DNA of 7,509 nt from Bacteroidales bacterium (GTDB lineage: Bacteria > Bacteroidota > Bacteroidia > Bacteroidales > GCA-2748055): assembly GCA_024763595.1 (NCBI GenBank), contig JANTFK010000147.1:1-7509 (forward strand), written 5' to 3'. How positions within the stretch are numbered: the first letter of the stretch is position 1; each line of letters begins with the position of its first letter. Below, in pieces: positions 1-6,626 of this stretch. The notes under the pieces are model-generated. The model was not told the origin of the DNA. It saw only the letters and a program-made list of their open reading frames with translations, and ran no database searches. The position numbers and the translations under genes are program-made.

Positions 1-320
1 CAACCTTTAAAGAGAATGTGAGCGATATTCGGAATTCCAAAGTGGCTGATGTGGTCAATGAGCTGAAAGAGTTCGGTGTCCGGGTGGATGTGGTGGATCC
101 CTTCGCCTCACCAGCTGAAATAAAAGCGGAGTACCATTTTGATCTTGCCCCCTCCATTGAGGGACCATATCACGGTATCATTGTGGCAGTCAATCACCTG
201 GAATATGCACAACTGGATGAGGAGTACTTTCTGTCCATTGCCCGTGAAGGAGCTGTATTTGCAGATCTGAAAGGGATCTACCGTGGGAAAATATCCAAGC
301 TCAATTACTGGAGCCTATAA
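1..320 (+). CDS. Nucleotide-sugar (UDP-sugar) 6-dehydrogenase, C-terminal fragment (5' end outside window)
   Basis: This is the last ~105 residues of an NAD-dependent UDP-sugar dehydrogenase, the family that oxidises C6 of a UDP-hexose or UDP-N-acetylhexosamine to a uronic acid in the cytoplasm. The frame is open from base 3 and begins TFKENVSDIRNSKV, the start of the C-terminal UDP-binding domain of the UDPG/GDP-mannose dehydrogenase family (FKEN...D.RNSK). A GTG at 18 is internal to that motif and is not the start. The protein ends in DLKGIYRG...KLNYWSL, which resembles the WbpO/TviB (UDP-GlcNAc/UDP-GalNAc dehydrogenase) branch more than UDP-glucose dehydrogenases. The substrate cannot be settled, because the N-terminal NAD domain and the catalytic Cys lie upstream of the window. 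The gene is followed after 46 AT-rich bases by galE on the same strand, consistent with a polysaccharide-precursor operon. Confidence 0.88.
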   Translation, partial: TFKENVSDIRNSKVADVVNELKEFGVRVDVVDPFASPAEIKAEYHFDLAPSIEGPYHGIIVAVNHLEYAQLDEEYFLSIAREGAVFADLKGIYRGKISKLNYWSL

Positions 321-366
321 CCTATATTTAATTTCTGAAATGATGTGTAATTGAAAATTTAAACGG

Positions 367-1404
367 ATGAAACCTGTAATCCTGGTAACCGGAGGAACCG
401 GATACATCGGTTCCCACACTGTGGTTGAACTGCTGGAAGAAAAGATGGAGGTGGTTATTATCGATAACCTTTCCAACTCCGAAAGAGAAGTACTGGATGG
501 CATTGCCGGAATTACCGGTACCAGGCCTCATTTTGAGGAGGTGGACCTGAGGGACCGGAAAGCAACCTATGGCGTTTTTGAAAAATACCCCCGCATAGAT
601 GCGATCATTCACTTTGCTGCATTTAAGGCTGTGGGTGAAAGTGTGGAGAAACCGCTGGATTATTATGAAAACAACCTGCTTTCGCTGATACACCTGCTGG
701 AGGCAATGCATAAATACAGGGTCGGCCATATGGTTTTCTCATCTTCCTGTACGGTTTATGGTGAACCGGACAGCGTACCGGTCACCGAGGATGCACCCAT
801 TAAAAAAGCCAATTCACCCTATGGCAACACCAAGCAAATCTCGGAAGAGATCATGCAGGACTGGCTGAATGCTTCCCGGGATAAAAGCATCATTGCATTG
901 CGCTATTTCAATCCCATCGGGGCCCATCCCTCTGCCCTGATCGGTGAGCTTCCCACTGGTATCCCCAATAACCTGGTACCCTTTATCACACAAACCGCTG
1001 CAGGCATCAGGGATTGCCTCAATGTATTCGGAGATGATTATAACACACCCGACGGTTCTGCCATCAGGGACTACATCAATGTGGTGGACCTGGCAAGGGC
1101 ACATGTGGTTGCCATCAGGCGGTTACTGGAGGGTAATCAGAAAGCAGCGTTTGAGGTGTTCAACCTGGGTACCGGAAAGGGCCTGTCGGTTTTCGAGGTG
1201 ATTGCTGCCTTTGAAAAGGCTACCGGGCAAAAGCTCAATTACCGCATTGTGGATCGCAGGGAAGGTGATGTGGAGCAGGTGTATGCCGATACCCGCTATG
1301 CAAATCAGGAATTGGGGTGGAAAGCAGAAAAGGGAATTGAAGAGACACTCCGCTCTGCCTGGGAGTGGGAAAAACAGATACGATCAAAAAAAGCCACCTC
1401 ATGA
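367..1404 (+). CDS. galE: UDP-glucose 4-epimerase
   Basis: GalE interconverts UDP-glucose and UDP-galactose in the cytoplasm using tightly bound NAD (extended short-chain dehydrogenase fold). At 345 residues it is the usual length. The NAD-binding glycine motif GGTGYIGSH is at residues 9-17. The catalytic Ser127 lies in SSSCTVYG, and the Tyr152-xxx-Lys156 pair lies in PYGNTK. They sit 3 residues after E. coli S124/Y149/K153. The substrate-loop segment GELPTGIPNNLVPF (193-206) and the C-terminal RREGD...YADTRYANQELGW block are also typical. The residue aligned with E. coli Tyr299, which limits entry of N-acetylated sugars, appears to be Val305, so some UDP-GlcNAc/UDP-GalNAc activity is possible (inference). 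The ATG at 367 starts right before the Rossmann strand, and I see no Shine-Dalgarno sequence. The stop codon overlaps the rfbB start (ATGA), suggesting translational coupling. It could instead be named as a WbpP-like epimerase, but its length and motifs favour GalE. Confidence 0.95.
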   Translation: MKPVILVTGGTGYIGSHTVVELLEEKMEVVIIDNLSNSEREVLDGIAGITGTRPHFEEVDLRDRKATYGVFEKYPRIDAIIHFAAFKAVGESVEKPLDYYENNLLSLIHLLEAMHKYRVGHMVFSSSCTVYGEPDSVPVTEDAPIKKANSPYGNTKQISEEIMQDWLNASRDKSIIALRYFNPIGAHPSALIGELPTGIPNNLVPFITQTAAGIRDCLNVFGDDYNTPDGSAIRDYINVVDLARAHVVAIRRLLEGNQKAAFEVFNLGTGKGLSVFEVIAAFEKATGQKLNYRIVDRREGDVEQVYADTRYANQELGWKAEKGIEETLRSAWEWEKQIRSKKATS

Positions 1405-2450
1405 GAACCTTGCTCATTACCGGTGGAGCCGGGTTTATCGGGTCACATGTGGTCAGGAAGATGGTACTGGATCATCCGGATACCAGGGTGGTAAACCTGG
1501 ATAAACTTACCTATGCAGGGAACCTGGGAAACCTGAAGGATATCGAAGGCCGCCCCAATTACCAGTTTATCAGGGGCGATATTGTGGATGCAGCTTTTCT
1601 GGAAAAGCTATTCCGCTCCCACCGGATGGACGGGGTGATCCACCTGGCAGCTGAATCACATGTTGATCGTTCCATTGCAGATCCCATGGCTTTCATACAA
1701 ACAAATATCATGGGAACGGTCAACCTGCTCAACGCCTGTCGCCGTTCATGGAATGATCCGGAAGGGAAACGCTTTTACCATATCTCCACCGATGAAGTAT
1801 ACGGCAGCCTTGGAAAAGAAGGGCTCTTTAAAGAGGAGACTCCCTATGATCCCCGGAGCCCTTATTCTGCCTCCAAAGCCAGTTCGGACCACCTGGTCAG
1901 GGCATACCATCACACTTACAAACTGCCGGTGGTTATTTCAAACTGTTCCAATAATTACGGTCCCAACCAGTTCCCTGAGAAACTGATCCCGCTGGCCATC
2001 AACAATATTCTTCATATGAAACCGATCCCCATCTACGGAAAAGGTGAGAATGTAAGGGACTGGCTCTACGTAAAGGATCATGCTGCAGCCATCGATCTTA
2101 TTTTTAACAAAGGTACAAACGGCCGGACCTATAACATCGGGGGAATGAATGAATGGAAGAATATTGACCTGATCCGGCTCTTATGCGACATTATGGATGA
2201 GAAACTGGACCGGAAACCCGGGACTTCAGCCGGGTTGATCACTTTTGTTAAGGACCGGGCCGGACACGACCTGCGATATGCCATTGACAATTCCAGGATC
2301 CGGGATGAGCTTGACTGGTATCCGGCCCATACATTTGAAGCGGGCCTGACCCGTACTGTGGAATGGTATCTGTCCAACCCGGAATGGATGCAGCAAATAA
2401 CTTCAGGCGCGTACCAGACTTATTACGACAGGCAATACATACAGCGTTAA
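1401..2450 (+). CDS. rfbB: dTDP-glucose 4,6-dehydratase
   Basis: RfbB/RmlB converts dTDP-glucose to dTDP-4-keto-6-deoxyglucose, the second step of dTDP-L-rhamnose synthesis and the branch point for other dTDP-deoxysugars. The protein has 349 residues, the family norm. Visible motifs are the NAD-binding GGAGFIGSH (8-16), LAAESHVDRS (82-91), the catalytic Thr130-Asp131-Glu132 in STDEVYG, the Tyr155-xxx-Lys159 pair in YSASK, NNYGPNQFPEKLIPL (184-198) and DRAGHDLRYAID (285-296). The start is placed at 1401, where the protein opens MRTLLITGG. An in-frame ATG at 1365 would add 12 residues, but they lie wholly inside the end of galE and precede the first beta strand. The ATG shares bases with the galE TGA, so the two genes are probably translationally coupled. 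No rfbA, rfbC or rfbD lies in the window; the next gene (glmS) is convergent, so any partners lie upstream or elsewhere. Confidence 0.96.
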   Translation: MRTLLITGGAGFIGSHVVRKMVLDHPDTRVVNLDKLTYAGNLGNLKDIEGRPNYQFIRGDIVDAAFLEKLFRSHRMDGVIHLAAESHVDRSIADPMAFIQTNIMGTVNLLNACRRSWNDPEGKRFYHISTDEVYGSLGKEGLFKEETPYDPRSPYSASKASSDHLVRAYHHTYKLPVVISNCSNNYGPNQFPEKLIPLAINNILHMKPIPIYGKGENVRDWLYVKDHAAAIDLIFNKGTNGRTYNIGGMNEWKNIDLIRLLCDIMDEKLDRKPGTSAGLITFVKDRAGHDLRYAIDNSRIRDELDWYPAHTFEAGLTRTVEWYLSNPEWMQQITSGAYQTYYDRQYIQR

Positions 2451-2472
2451 TCCCTTTAGGACATCGTCATTA

Positions 2473-4308
2473 TTATTCTACCGTAACCGACTTAGCCAGG
2501 TTCCTGGGCTGGTCCACATCACATCCGCGCATCACGGCAATGTGATAGGCAATCAACTGCAGCGGGACCACAGAAGGAAGGGATAACAGTGAGGAATCGG
2601 TCTCCGGTATCTCTATCACATGATCCACCATATCCCGGATAATGGTATCTCCCGATGTCACAATGGCAATGACCGCTCCGTTCCTGGCTTTTACCTCCTG
2701 TATATTACTCACAATCTTTTCATAGGAGCTATCCCTTGTGGCGATAAATATTACAGGCATTTTTTCATCGATCAGGGCAATGGGCCCATGCTTCATTTCT
2801 GCAGCAGGATAACCCTCTGCATGAATATAGGAGATCTCCTTCAGTTTCAGGGCTCCTTCCAGGGCAACGGGAAATGAAACACCCCGCCCCAGGTACAGGG
2901 CATTGGACGCATCCTTATAGATTTCGGCGATACGTTTGAATTCATCGTTCTGCTCCAGGATCTTCTCTATCTTTGCAGGTATGTCGTTCAGTTCGGTTAA
3001 CAGTTCGGAGAAACGCTTTTCAGTAAAGAATCCCTTCTCTCTGCCGATCATCATTGCCATCATGGTCAGGACGGTTACCTGGGCAGTAAACGCTTTGGTG
3101 GAAGCCACACCAATTTCGGTACCAGCATGGGTATGGACCCCGGCTTGCGTTTCCCGTGAAATACTGGATCCTGCAACATTACAGATACCGAGTACCAGCG
3201 CACCAGCTTCCCTGGCCAGATGAATGGCTGCCAGGGTATCGGCAGTCTCCCCGCTTTGACTGATGGCCAGCACCACATCATCGGGTCCGATCAAAGGGTT
3301 CCGGTACCGGAATTCGGAGGCGTATTCCACCTCCACCGGAATGCGTGCCATGTCCTCCAGCAGATATTCACCAACCAGTCCGGCATGCCAGGAGGTGCCA
3401 CAGGCAATGATCACAATTCTTTTAGCATTGATCAGCTGTTCTTTCACGGTATGAAGCCCTCCCAGCCTTATTTCATTGGTGTCGGGCAGCACCCTTCCCC
3501 TGAAAGTATCATTTATGGTACGCGGCTGTTCAAAAATCTCCTTCAACATGAAATGGTCGTAACCCTGTTTCTCGATTTCTGAAATTCCCAGATCCAGGGT
3601 TTTGATATTGACCCTGGTTGCATCGCTGTTCAGGTTCTTCAGTACAAGATCATCCCTCCTGATCAGTGCCACATCATCATTATTCAGGTAGATCACCCGG
3701 TCTGTATACTCCACAATGGGCGTAGCATCAGAAGCGATAAAGTATTCATTGTTGCCCAGACCGATCACCAGGGGACTGCTGCGGCGCGCCGCAATCATCA
3801 GATCAGGGTCCTCAGCAGTTAGAACCACCAGTCCGAAAGCACCCTCTACCTTCTGTAAGGCAAGGCCCACAGCCATATCCACACTCACATCCTGGGAAGT
3901 ATAAATATATTCGATCAGATTGGCCAGTACCTCAGTGTCGGTCTCACTGTAAAAATGCATCCCATGCTCCATCAGGCTCTTTTTAAGCACAGCATAATTC
4001 TCTATGATCCCGTTATGGATAATGGTAAATAATCCCTTTTCCGAATGATGGGGATGTGCATTCACATCGTTGGGTTCTCCATGGGTCGCCCAGCGGGTAT
4101 GACCAATACCAATGTTACTTTTAGGTTCTTTTCCCCCAACATAATCTTCCAGGTCCGATACTTTCCCCTGCTTTTTAAAGATTTGGGTCCTGCTGTTGAG
4201 CAAAGCGACTCCTGCCGAATCATAGCCCCTGTATTCCAGTCTTTTCAGACCCTTAATCAAAACCGGATAGGCATCCCTGTTCCCGATATAACCAACAATT
4301 CCACACAT
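2473..4308 (-). CDS. glmS: Glutamine--fructose-6-phosphate aminotransferase (isomerizing)
   Basis: GlmS makes glucosamine-6-phosphate from fructose-6-phosphate and glutamine, committing carbon to UDP-GlcNAc for peptidoglycan, lipid A and amino-sugar polysaccharides. It is a full-length 611-residue cytoplasmic enzyme. The N-terminal glutamine amidotransferase domain starts MCGIVGYIGN, so Cys2 becomes the N-terminal nucleophile after Met removal. It also has RGYDSAG (27-33), GHTRWATHG (69-77) and HNGIIENY (98-105). Two SIS sugar-isomerase domains follow, with ACGTSWHAG (302-310), SQSGETADT (350-358) and STKAFTAQ (403-410). The isomerase residues Glu491, His507 (KHGP) and Lys606 in the terminal LAKSVTVE correspond to E. 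coli Glu488, His504 and Lys603. It lies 63 bp downstream of the DUF4270 gene on the same strand, with no good promoter box in the gap, so co-transcription is likely. It ends 22 bp from the convergent rfbB stop. Confidence 0.98.
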   Translation of the reverse strand: MCGIVGYIGNRDAYPVLIKGLKRLEYRGYDSAGVALLNSRTQIFKKQGKVSDLEDYVGGKEPKSNIGIGHTRWATHGEPNDVNAHPHHSEKGLFTIIHNGIIENYAVLKKSLMEHGMHFYSETDTEVLANLIEYIYTSQDVSVDMAVGLALQKVEGAFGLVVLTAEDPDLMIAARRSSPLVIGLGNNEYFIASDATPIVEYTDRVIYLNNDDVALIRRDDLVLKNLNSDATRVNIKTLDLGISEIEKQGYDHFMLKEIFEQPRTINDTFRGRVLPDTNEIRLGGLHTVKEQLINAKRIVIIACGTSWHAGLVGEYLLEDMARIPVEVEYASEFRYRNPLIGPDDVVLAISQSGETADTLAAIHLAREAGALVLGICNVAGSSISRETQAGVHTHAGTEIGVASTKAFTAQVTVLTMMAMMIGREKGFFTEKRFSELLTELNDIPAKIEKILEQNDEFKRIAEIYKDASNALYLGRGVSFPVALEGALKLKEISYIHAEGYPAAEMKHGPIALIDEKMPVIFIATRDSSYEKIVSNIQEVKARNGAVIAIVTSGDTIIRDMVDHVIEIPETDSSLLSLPSVVPLQLIAYHIAVMRGCDVDQPRNLAKSVTVE

Positions 4309-4358
4309 AGGCTTACCATTTTAGGGCCAATAAGATAACATTGTTATTTAATGCCTAT
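4306..4358 (-). promoter_or_regulatory. glmS leader with nested inverted repeats (putative cis-element)
   Basis: The gap between the DUF4270 gene and glmS holds a perfect 13-bp palindrome, ATAACATTGTTAT (4335-4347). It is flanked by the inverted repeat ATAGGC (4307-4312) / GCCTAT (4353-4358). In the glmS mRNA the outer arms would pair across about 40 nt, and the 3' arm includes the A and U of the glmS AUG. This could be an operator or a start-codon-masking leader structure, but each element is short enough to arise by chance. No exact TAnnTTTG box is present; the best match is TATCTTAT on the minus strand. Confidence 0.25.
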
Positions 4359-4371
4359 CCAGATCATGTAA

Positions 4372-5742
4372 TTACAGCTTCAGATAGGCTACCTCTAACC
4401 TTATACGTTGATTGTTGGTCGGAAGGTTACTCCAAAGCTTGGAAACTTTCGGATTAACGCGGTAATCGATCAGCTGCATGATGAAATCATTATCCGCTTT
4501 GTCGCCATCGACAAGGGACTGGAAGTGAAGCCCGATGTTGAACCGGTACGAATAGGTCGTGTCGGCGAACATCCCTTTTGATTCTGCCTGTTTTCTCCCT
4601 CCAAATTGGGTGTCTTCCGGATCACTTTTATGAATCAGGATGAAATCATAGATGGGTTCTATGGTATTATCGGGGAGGATGGTCCCCAGCATAAGCCGTT
4701 CCGGTAAATCCTCATATGGGATCCCGGACTCCTCTTCCGGTACGATATCCAAAACAAGCGTAGCCTGATTAATGGCCATCGGGCCCTGCGCTATCCACTC
4801 CTCTAGTGTGGCAAAAGAGAACCGGATATTTACTCCGGTCATGCCCTGCACATAAAGATAGGGAGAGGCTGCGTTTTCATCATCGATAATCTCTGACAGG
4901 TAAGTCCCTGTATGATCGTGTTCAAACAGGTTGATCTTCTGTGAATAATACTCATTGATGGGAAAACGGGCCCATGAAAAATCCCTTTCTGCAGTCGAAT
5001 CAACGTCGGTACTGTCATTGGAATATCGCATCGAGAGCCTTGACTCAAAATTGGCAAGATGAATTCTGGCCATCGCACCCTCCGGTGATGCAGACTCGGC
5101 AGTGATATATAAACCGTTGAAATAATCTTTGAAAAGGGAGTCGTTCCTGAAATAGTTGGTGTCGTTTGCAACAGACAGGAATTTATCGATAAAATCCTGG
5201 TCATCGATCAGGAAATCAAGGGTAACCTCGTTCTGGGGAAGGATGGTTTTTTCTGCCAGGGGCACCGGATTGAACCTGCCCTCCACTGTATAATCCGACC
5301 AGTACAACGAATCCATATAGATCCGGTCAGTAAATTCATGGACACTGATATGCATCTCCCGGCTCATATCTCCCATCCAATCCTTAATATAAAGTGAAAG
5401 CATCAGGGTATCCACCACTGTATTGGGAGCACTCTTGAAGAGTGTGGTGGTGTTAAACTGTGTAATTACTTCGGCTTTGGAGCTCCCCACAATGGTATCC
5501 TGCAGGTTACCCAGTAACATCAGCCTGTCGGAATTATACGAACCCTTTATCTCAGAGGTGATTGCCGGTTGACCGGAGACCGAATAAGCATCAATTTCAA
5601 AAATCGTATCATGAAACAATAGCGTGGCATCCCCCGGAGGTAACAGATCTTCTCCCAGCTCCCTGTCACTGATCTGACAAGAAAACATCATCCCGGCCAG
5701 CAATGCTGTCACCCCGTAAACCCACAAATCCTTCCGCTTCAT
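4372..5742 (-). CDS. DUF4270 family lipoprotein, function unknown
   Basis: This is a predicted exported lipoprotein of 456 residues. The N-terminus has a basic start (MKRK), a hydrophobic stretch at about 7-20 and a lipobox-like MFSC with Cys22 as the lipid-attachment site. Cys22 is the only cysteine in the protein, which supports that reading. The residues after it (QISDRE) are polar and acidic, resembling Bacteroidota surface-export signals, so it may be displayed on the outer face of the outer membrane (inference). The mature part is rich in beta-prone, aromatic and Asp/Asn residues, with no transmembrane helix or catalytic motif I can name. I assign it to DUF4270 from its overall character, its phrases (GEDLLPPGD, TQFNTTTLFKSAPNTVVDTL) and its position between a GlgA-like gene and glmS, an order I recall from other Bacteroidota. 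It starts 14 bp after the upstream gene ends, implying one transcript. No biochemical function is known to me. Confidence 0.85.
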   Translation of the reverse strand: MKRKDLWVYGVTALLAGMMFSCQISDRELGEDLLPPGDATLLFHDTIFEIDAYSVSGQPAITSEIKGSYNSDRLMLLGNLQDTIVGSSKAEVITQFNTTTLFKSAPNTVVDTLMLSLYIKDWMGDMSREMHISVHEFTDRIYMDSLYWSDYTVEGRFNPVPLAEKTILPQNEVTLDFLIDDQDFIDKFLSVANDTNYFRNDSLFKDYFNGLYITAESASPEGAMARIHLANFESRLSMRYSNDSTDVDSTAERDFSWARFPINEYYSQKINLFEHDHTGTYLSEIIDDENAASPYLYVQGMTGVNIRFSFATLEEWIAQGPMAINQATLVLDIVPEEESGIPYEDLPERLMLGTILPDNTIEPIYDFILIHKSDPEDTQFGGRKQAESKGMFADTTYSYRFNIGLHFQSLVDGDKADNDFIMQLIDYRVNPKVSKLWSNLPTNNQRIRLEVAYLKL

Positions 5743-5756
5743 TAAAAAAAAGAGAT

Positions 5757-6581
5757 TTAATCGTTGATGATACTGTCATAGAAAACGGCAAACTCTTCCA
5801 CATATTTTTCACTACCCACATAATCCAGGAAAGGCTTCCCTGTTTTTTTCAGCATCTCCCTGATATTTTCCGGCAGGTTGTCACTTCCCTGTATCAATCC
5901 GTCCGAATAAGCAGCCCCCAGCGAGACCAGGTTTTCATACGTGGGTTCCTTCACCATGGAAATATGATCTGAAGTTATCCCGTCAACCAGGACTTTCTCA
6001 GCAAATGACCCGTCAAGCGAACGATCAAACCCATTGTCATAGAAACTGAAAACAACTTTTGAATCGGCAAATAAGGGATCTTCCCGATAAGCATTTTTTA
6101 TGTACAAAGGCACCAGTGAAGTAAACCAGCCATGGCAGTGAACCAGGTCCGGCGACCAGCGTAGTTTTCTAACCGTCTCCAGGACACCCCTGGCAAAAAA
6201 GATCATCCGTTCATCATTATCCGCGAAGAACTGCCCCTTTGCATCAGTTACCGTATATTTTCTGTGAAAATACTCTTCATTATCAATAAAATAGACCTGC
6301 ATCCGGGCCGACTGTATGGAAGCTACCTTTATGATCAGGGGGTGATCCGTATCATTAATGATCAGGTTCATCCCGGAAAGGCGAATTACCTCATGCAGCT
6401 GGTTTCTTCGCTCATTGATATTTCCGTATTTCGGCATGAAAGTCCGGATCTCTTTACCGGTTTCCTGTATGGCCTGAGGAAGTTTTCTGCTGATTAAGGA
6501 AAGTTCAGTTTCAGGTAAGTATGGTGTAATCCCCTGAGAAACAAATAATACCTTTTTACTTTCCATCATGTGATCCATCAT
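5757..6581 (-). CDS. Short glycogen/starch synthase-like protein (GT5 N-terminal domain only)
   Basis: This cytoplasmic protein of up to 274 residues matches the N-terminal Rossmann domain of GlgA-type glycogen/starch synthases: KKVLFVSQGITPY (9-21), EIRTFMPKYGNI (44-55), DLVHCHGWFTSL (145-156) and YSDGLIQGSDNLPENI (225-240). Full GlgA has about 480 residues. The second Rossmann domain, which holds much of the sugar-nucleotide site, is absent. The usual KxGGL motif reads P-E-T-E-L (23-27), and the HxHDW motif reads HCHGW. Classical ADP-glucose-dependent glycogen synthesis is therefore doubtful; a regulatory, scaffold or different transferase role is possible. The reading frame is intact and similar short forms are annotated in Bacteroidota, so this is not an obvious pseudogene. 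Start candidates are Met1, 2, 5 and 6 (6581, 6578, 6569, 6566). MESKKVLF from 6566 fits the family well, and the promoter box at 6593-6600 allows any of them. It is the first gene of the probable DUF4270-glmS operon and is divergent from panC. Confidence 0.82.
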   Translation of the reverse strand: MMDHMMESKKVLFVSQGITPYLPETELSLISRKLPQAIQETGKEIRTFMPKYGNINERRNQLHEVIRLSGMNLIINDTDHPLIIKVASIQSARMQVYFIDNEEYFHRKYTVTDAKGQFFADNDERMIFFARGVLETVRKLRWSPDLVHCHGWFTSLVPLYIKNAYREDPLFADSKVVFSFYDNGFDRSLDGSFAEKVLVDGITSDHISMVKEPTYENLVSLGAAYSDGLIQGSDNLPENIREMLKKTGKPFLDYVGSEKYVEEFAVFYDSIIND

Positions 6582-6592
6582 TTATAATCATG

Positions 6593-6600
6593 CAAATTTA
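6593..6600 (-). promoter_or_regulatory. Putative -7 promoter box for the glgA-like/DUF4270/glmS operon
   Basis: Read on the minus strand, this is TAAATTTG, an exact match to the Bacteroidota -7 consensus TAnnTTTG. It lies 11 bp before the first possible start codon (6581) and 23-26 bp before the Met5/Met6 starts. I see no TTTG-type -33 element about 19-21 bp upstream; the sequence there is A-rich. The match and position support a promoter, but the start site is not shown. Confidence 0.5.
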
Positions 6601-6626
6601 CTAAAAAATATTGATTTCATTTTATC

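Noticed and set aside
321..366. Promoter or terminator between the dehydrogenase and galE
   Set aside because: The closest box is TATATTTA (323-330), which lacks the final G, and the small AT-rich repeats (TTTC-T-GAAA) are too weak to call.
328..729. 133-codon open frame on the minus strand within galE
   Set aside because: It is antisense to a clearly functional galE, with no recognisable domain and low-complexity composition typical of a shadow frame.
1365..1400. Upstream in-frame ATG for rfbB giving a 361-residue protein
   Set aside because: The extra 12 residues are inside galE and precede the NAD-binding strand; the overlap ATG at 1401 gives the normal family length.
3220..3582. 120-codon plus-strand frame inside glmS
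   Set aside because: It is antisense to the SIS domains of glmS, with no recognisable protein features.
4309..4371. glmS ribozyme in the glmS leader
   Set aside because: The gap is only 63 bp and lacks the much longer multi-helix core of the known Gram-positive glmS ribozyme.
4839..5204. 121-codon alternative frame within the DUF4270 gene
   Set aside because: It is same strand but out of frame with the lipoprotein, Ser/Thr/Ile-rich with no recognisable domain, and looks like a shadow frame.
5743..5756. A terminator or promoter between the glgA-like and DUF4270 genes
   Set aside because: It is only 14 bp with an A/T run and no stem or box, so co-transcription is more likely.
5757..6581. Calling the short GlgA-like gene a pseudogene
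   Set aside because: The frame is intact with conserved-looking blocks and a natural stop, and similar short forms are known in Bacteroidota, so decay is not supported.
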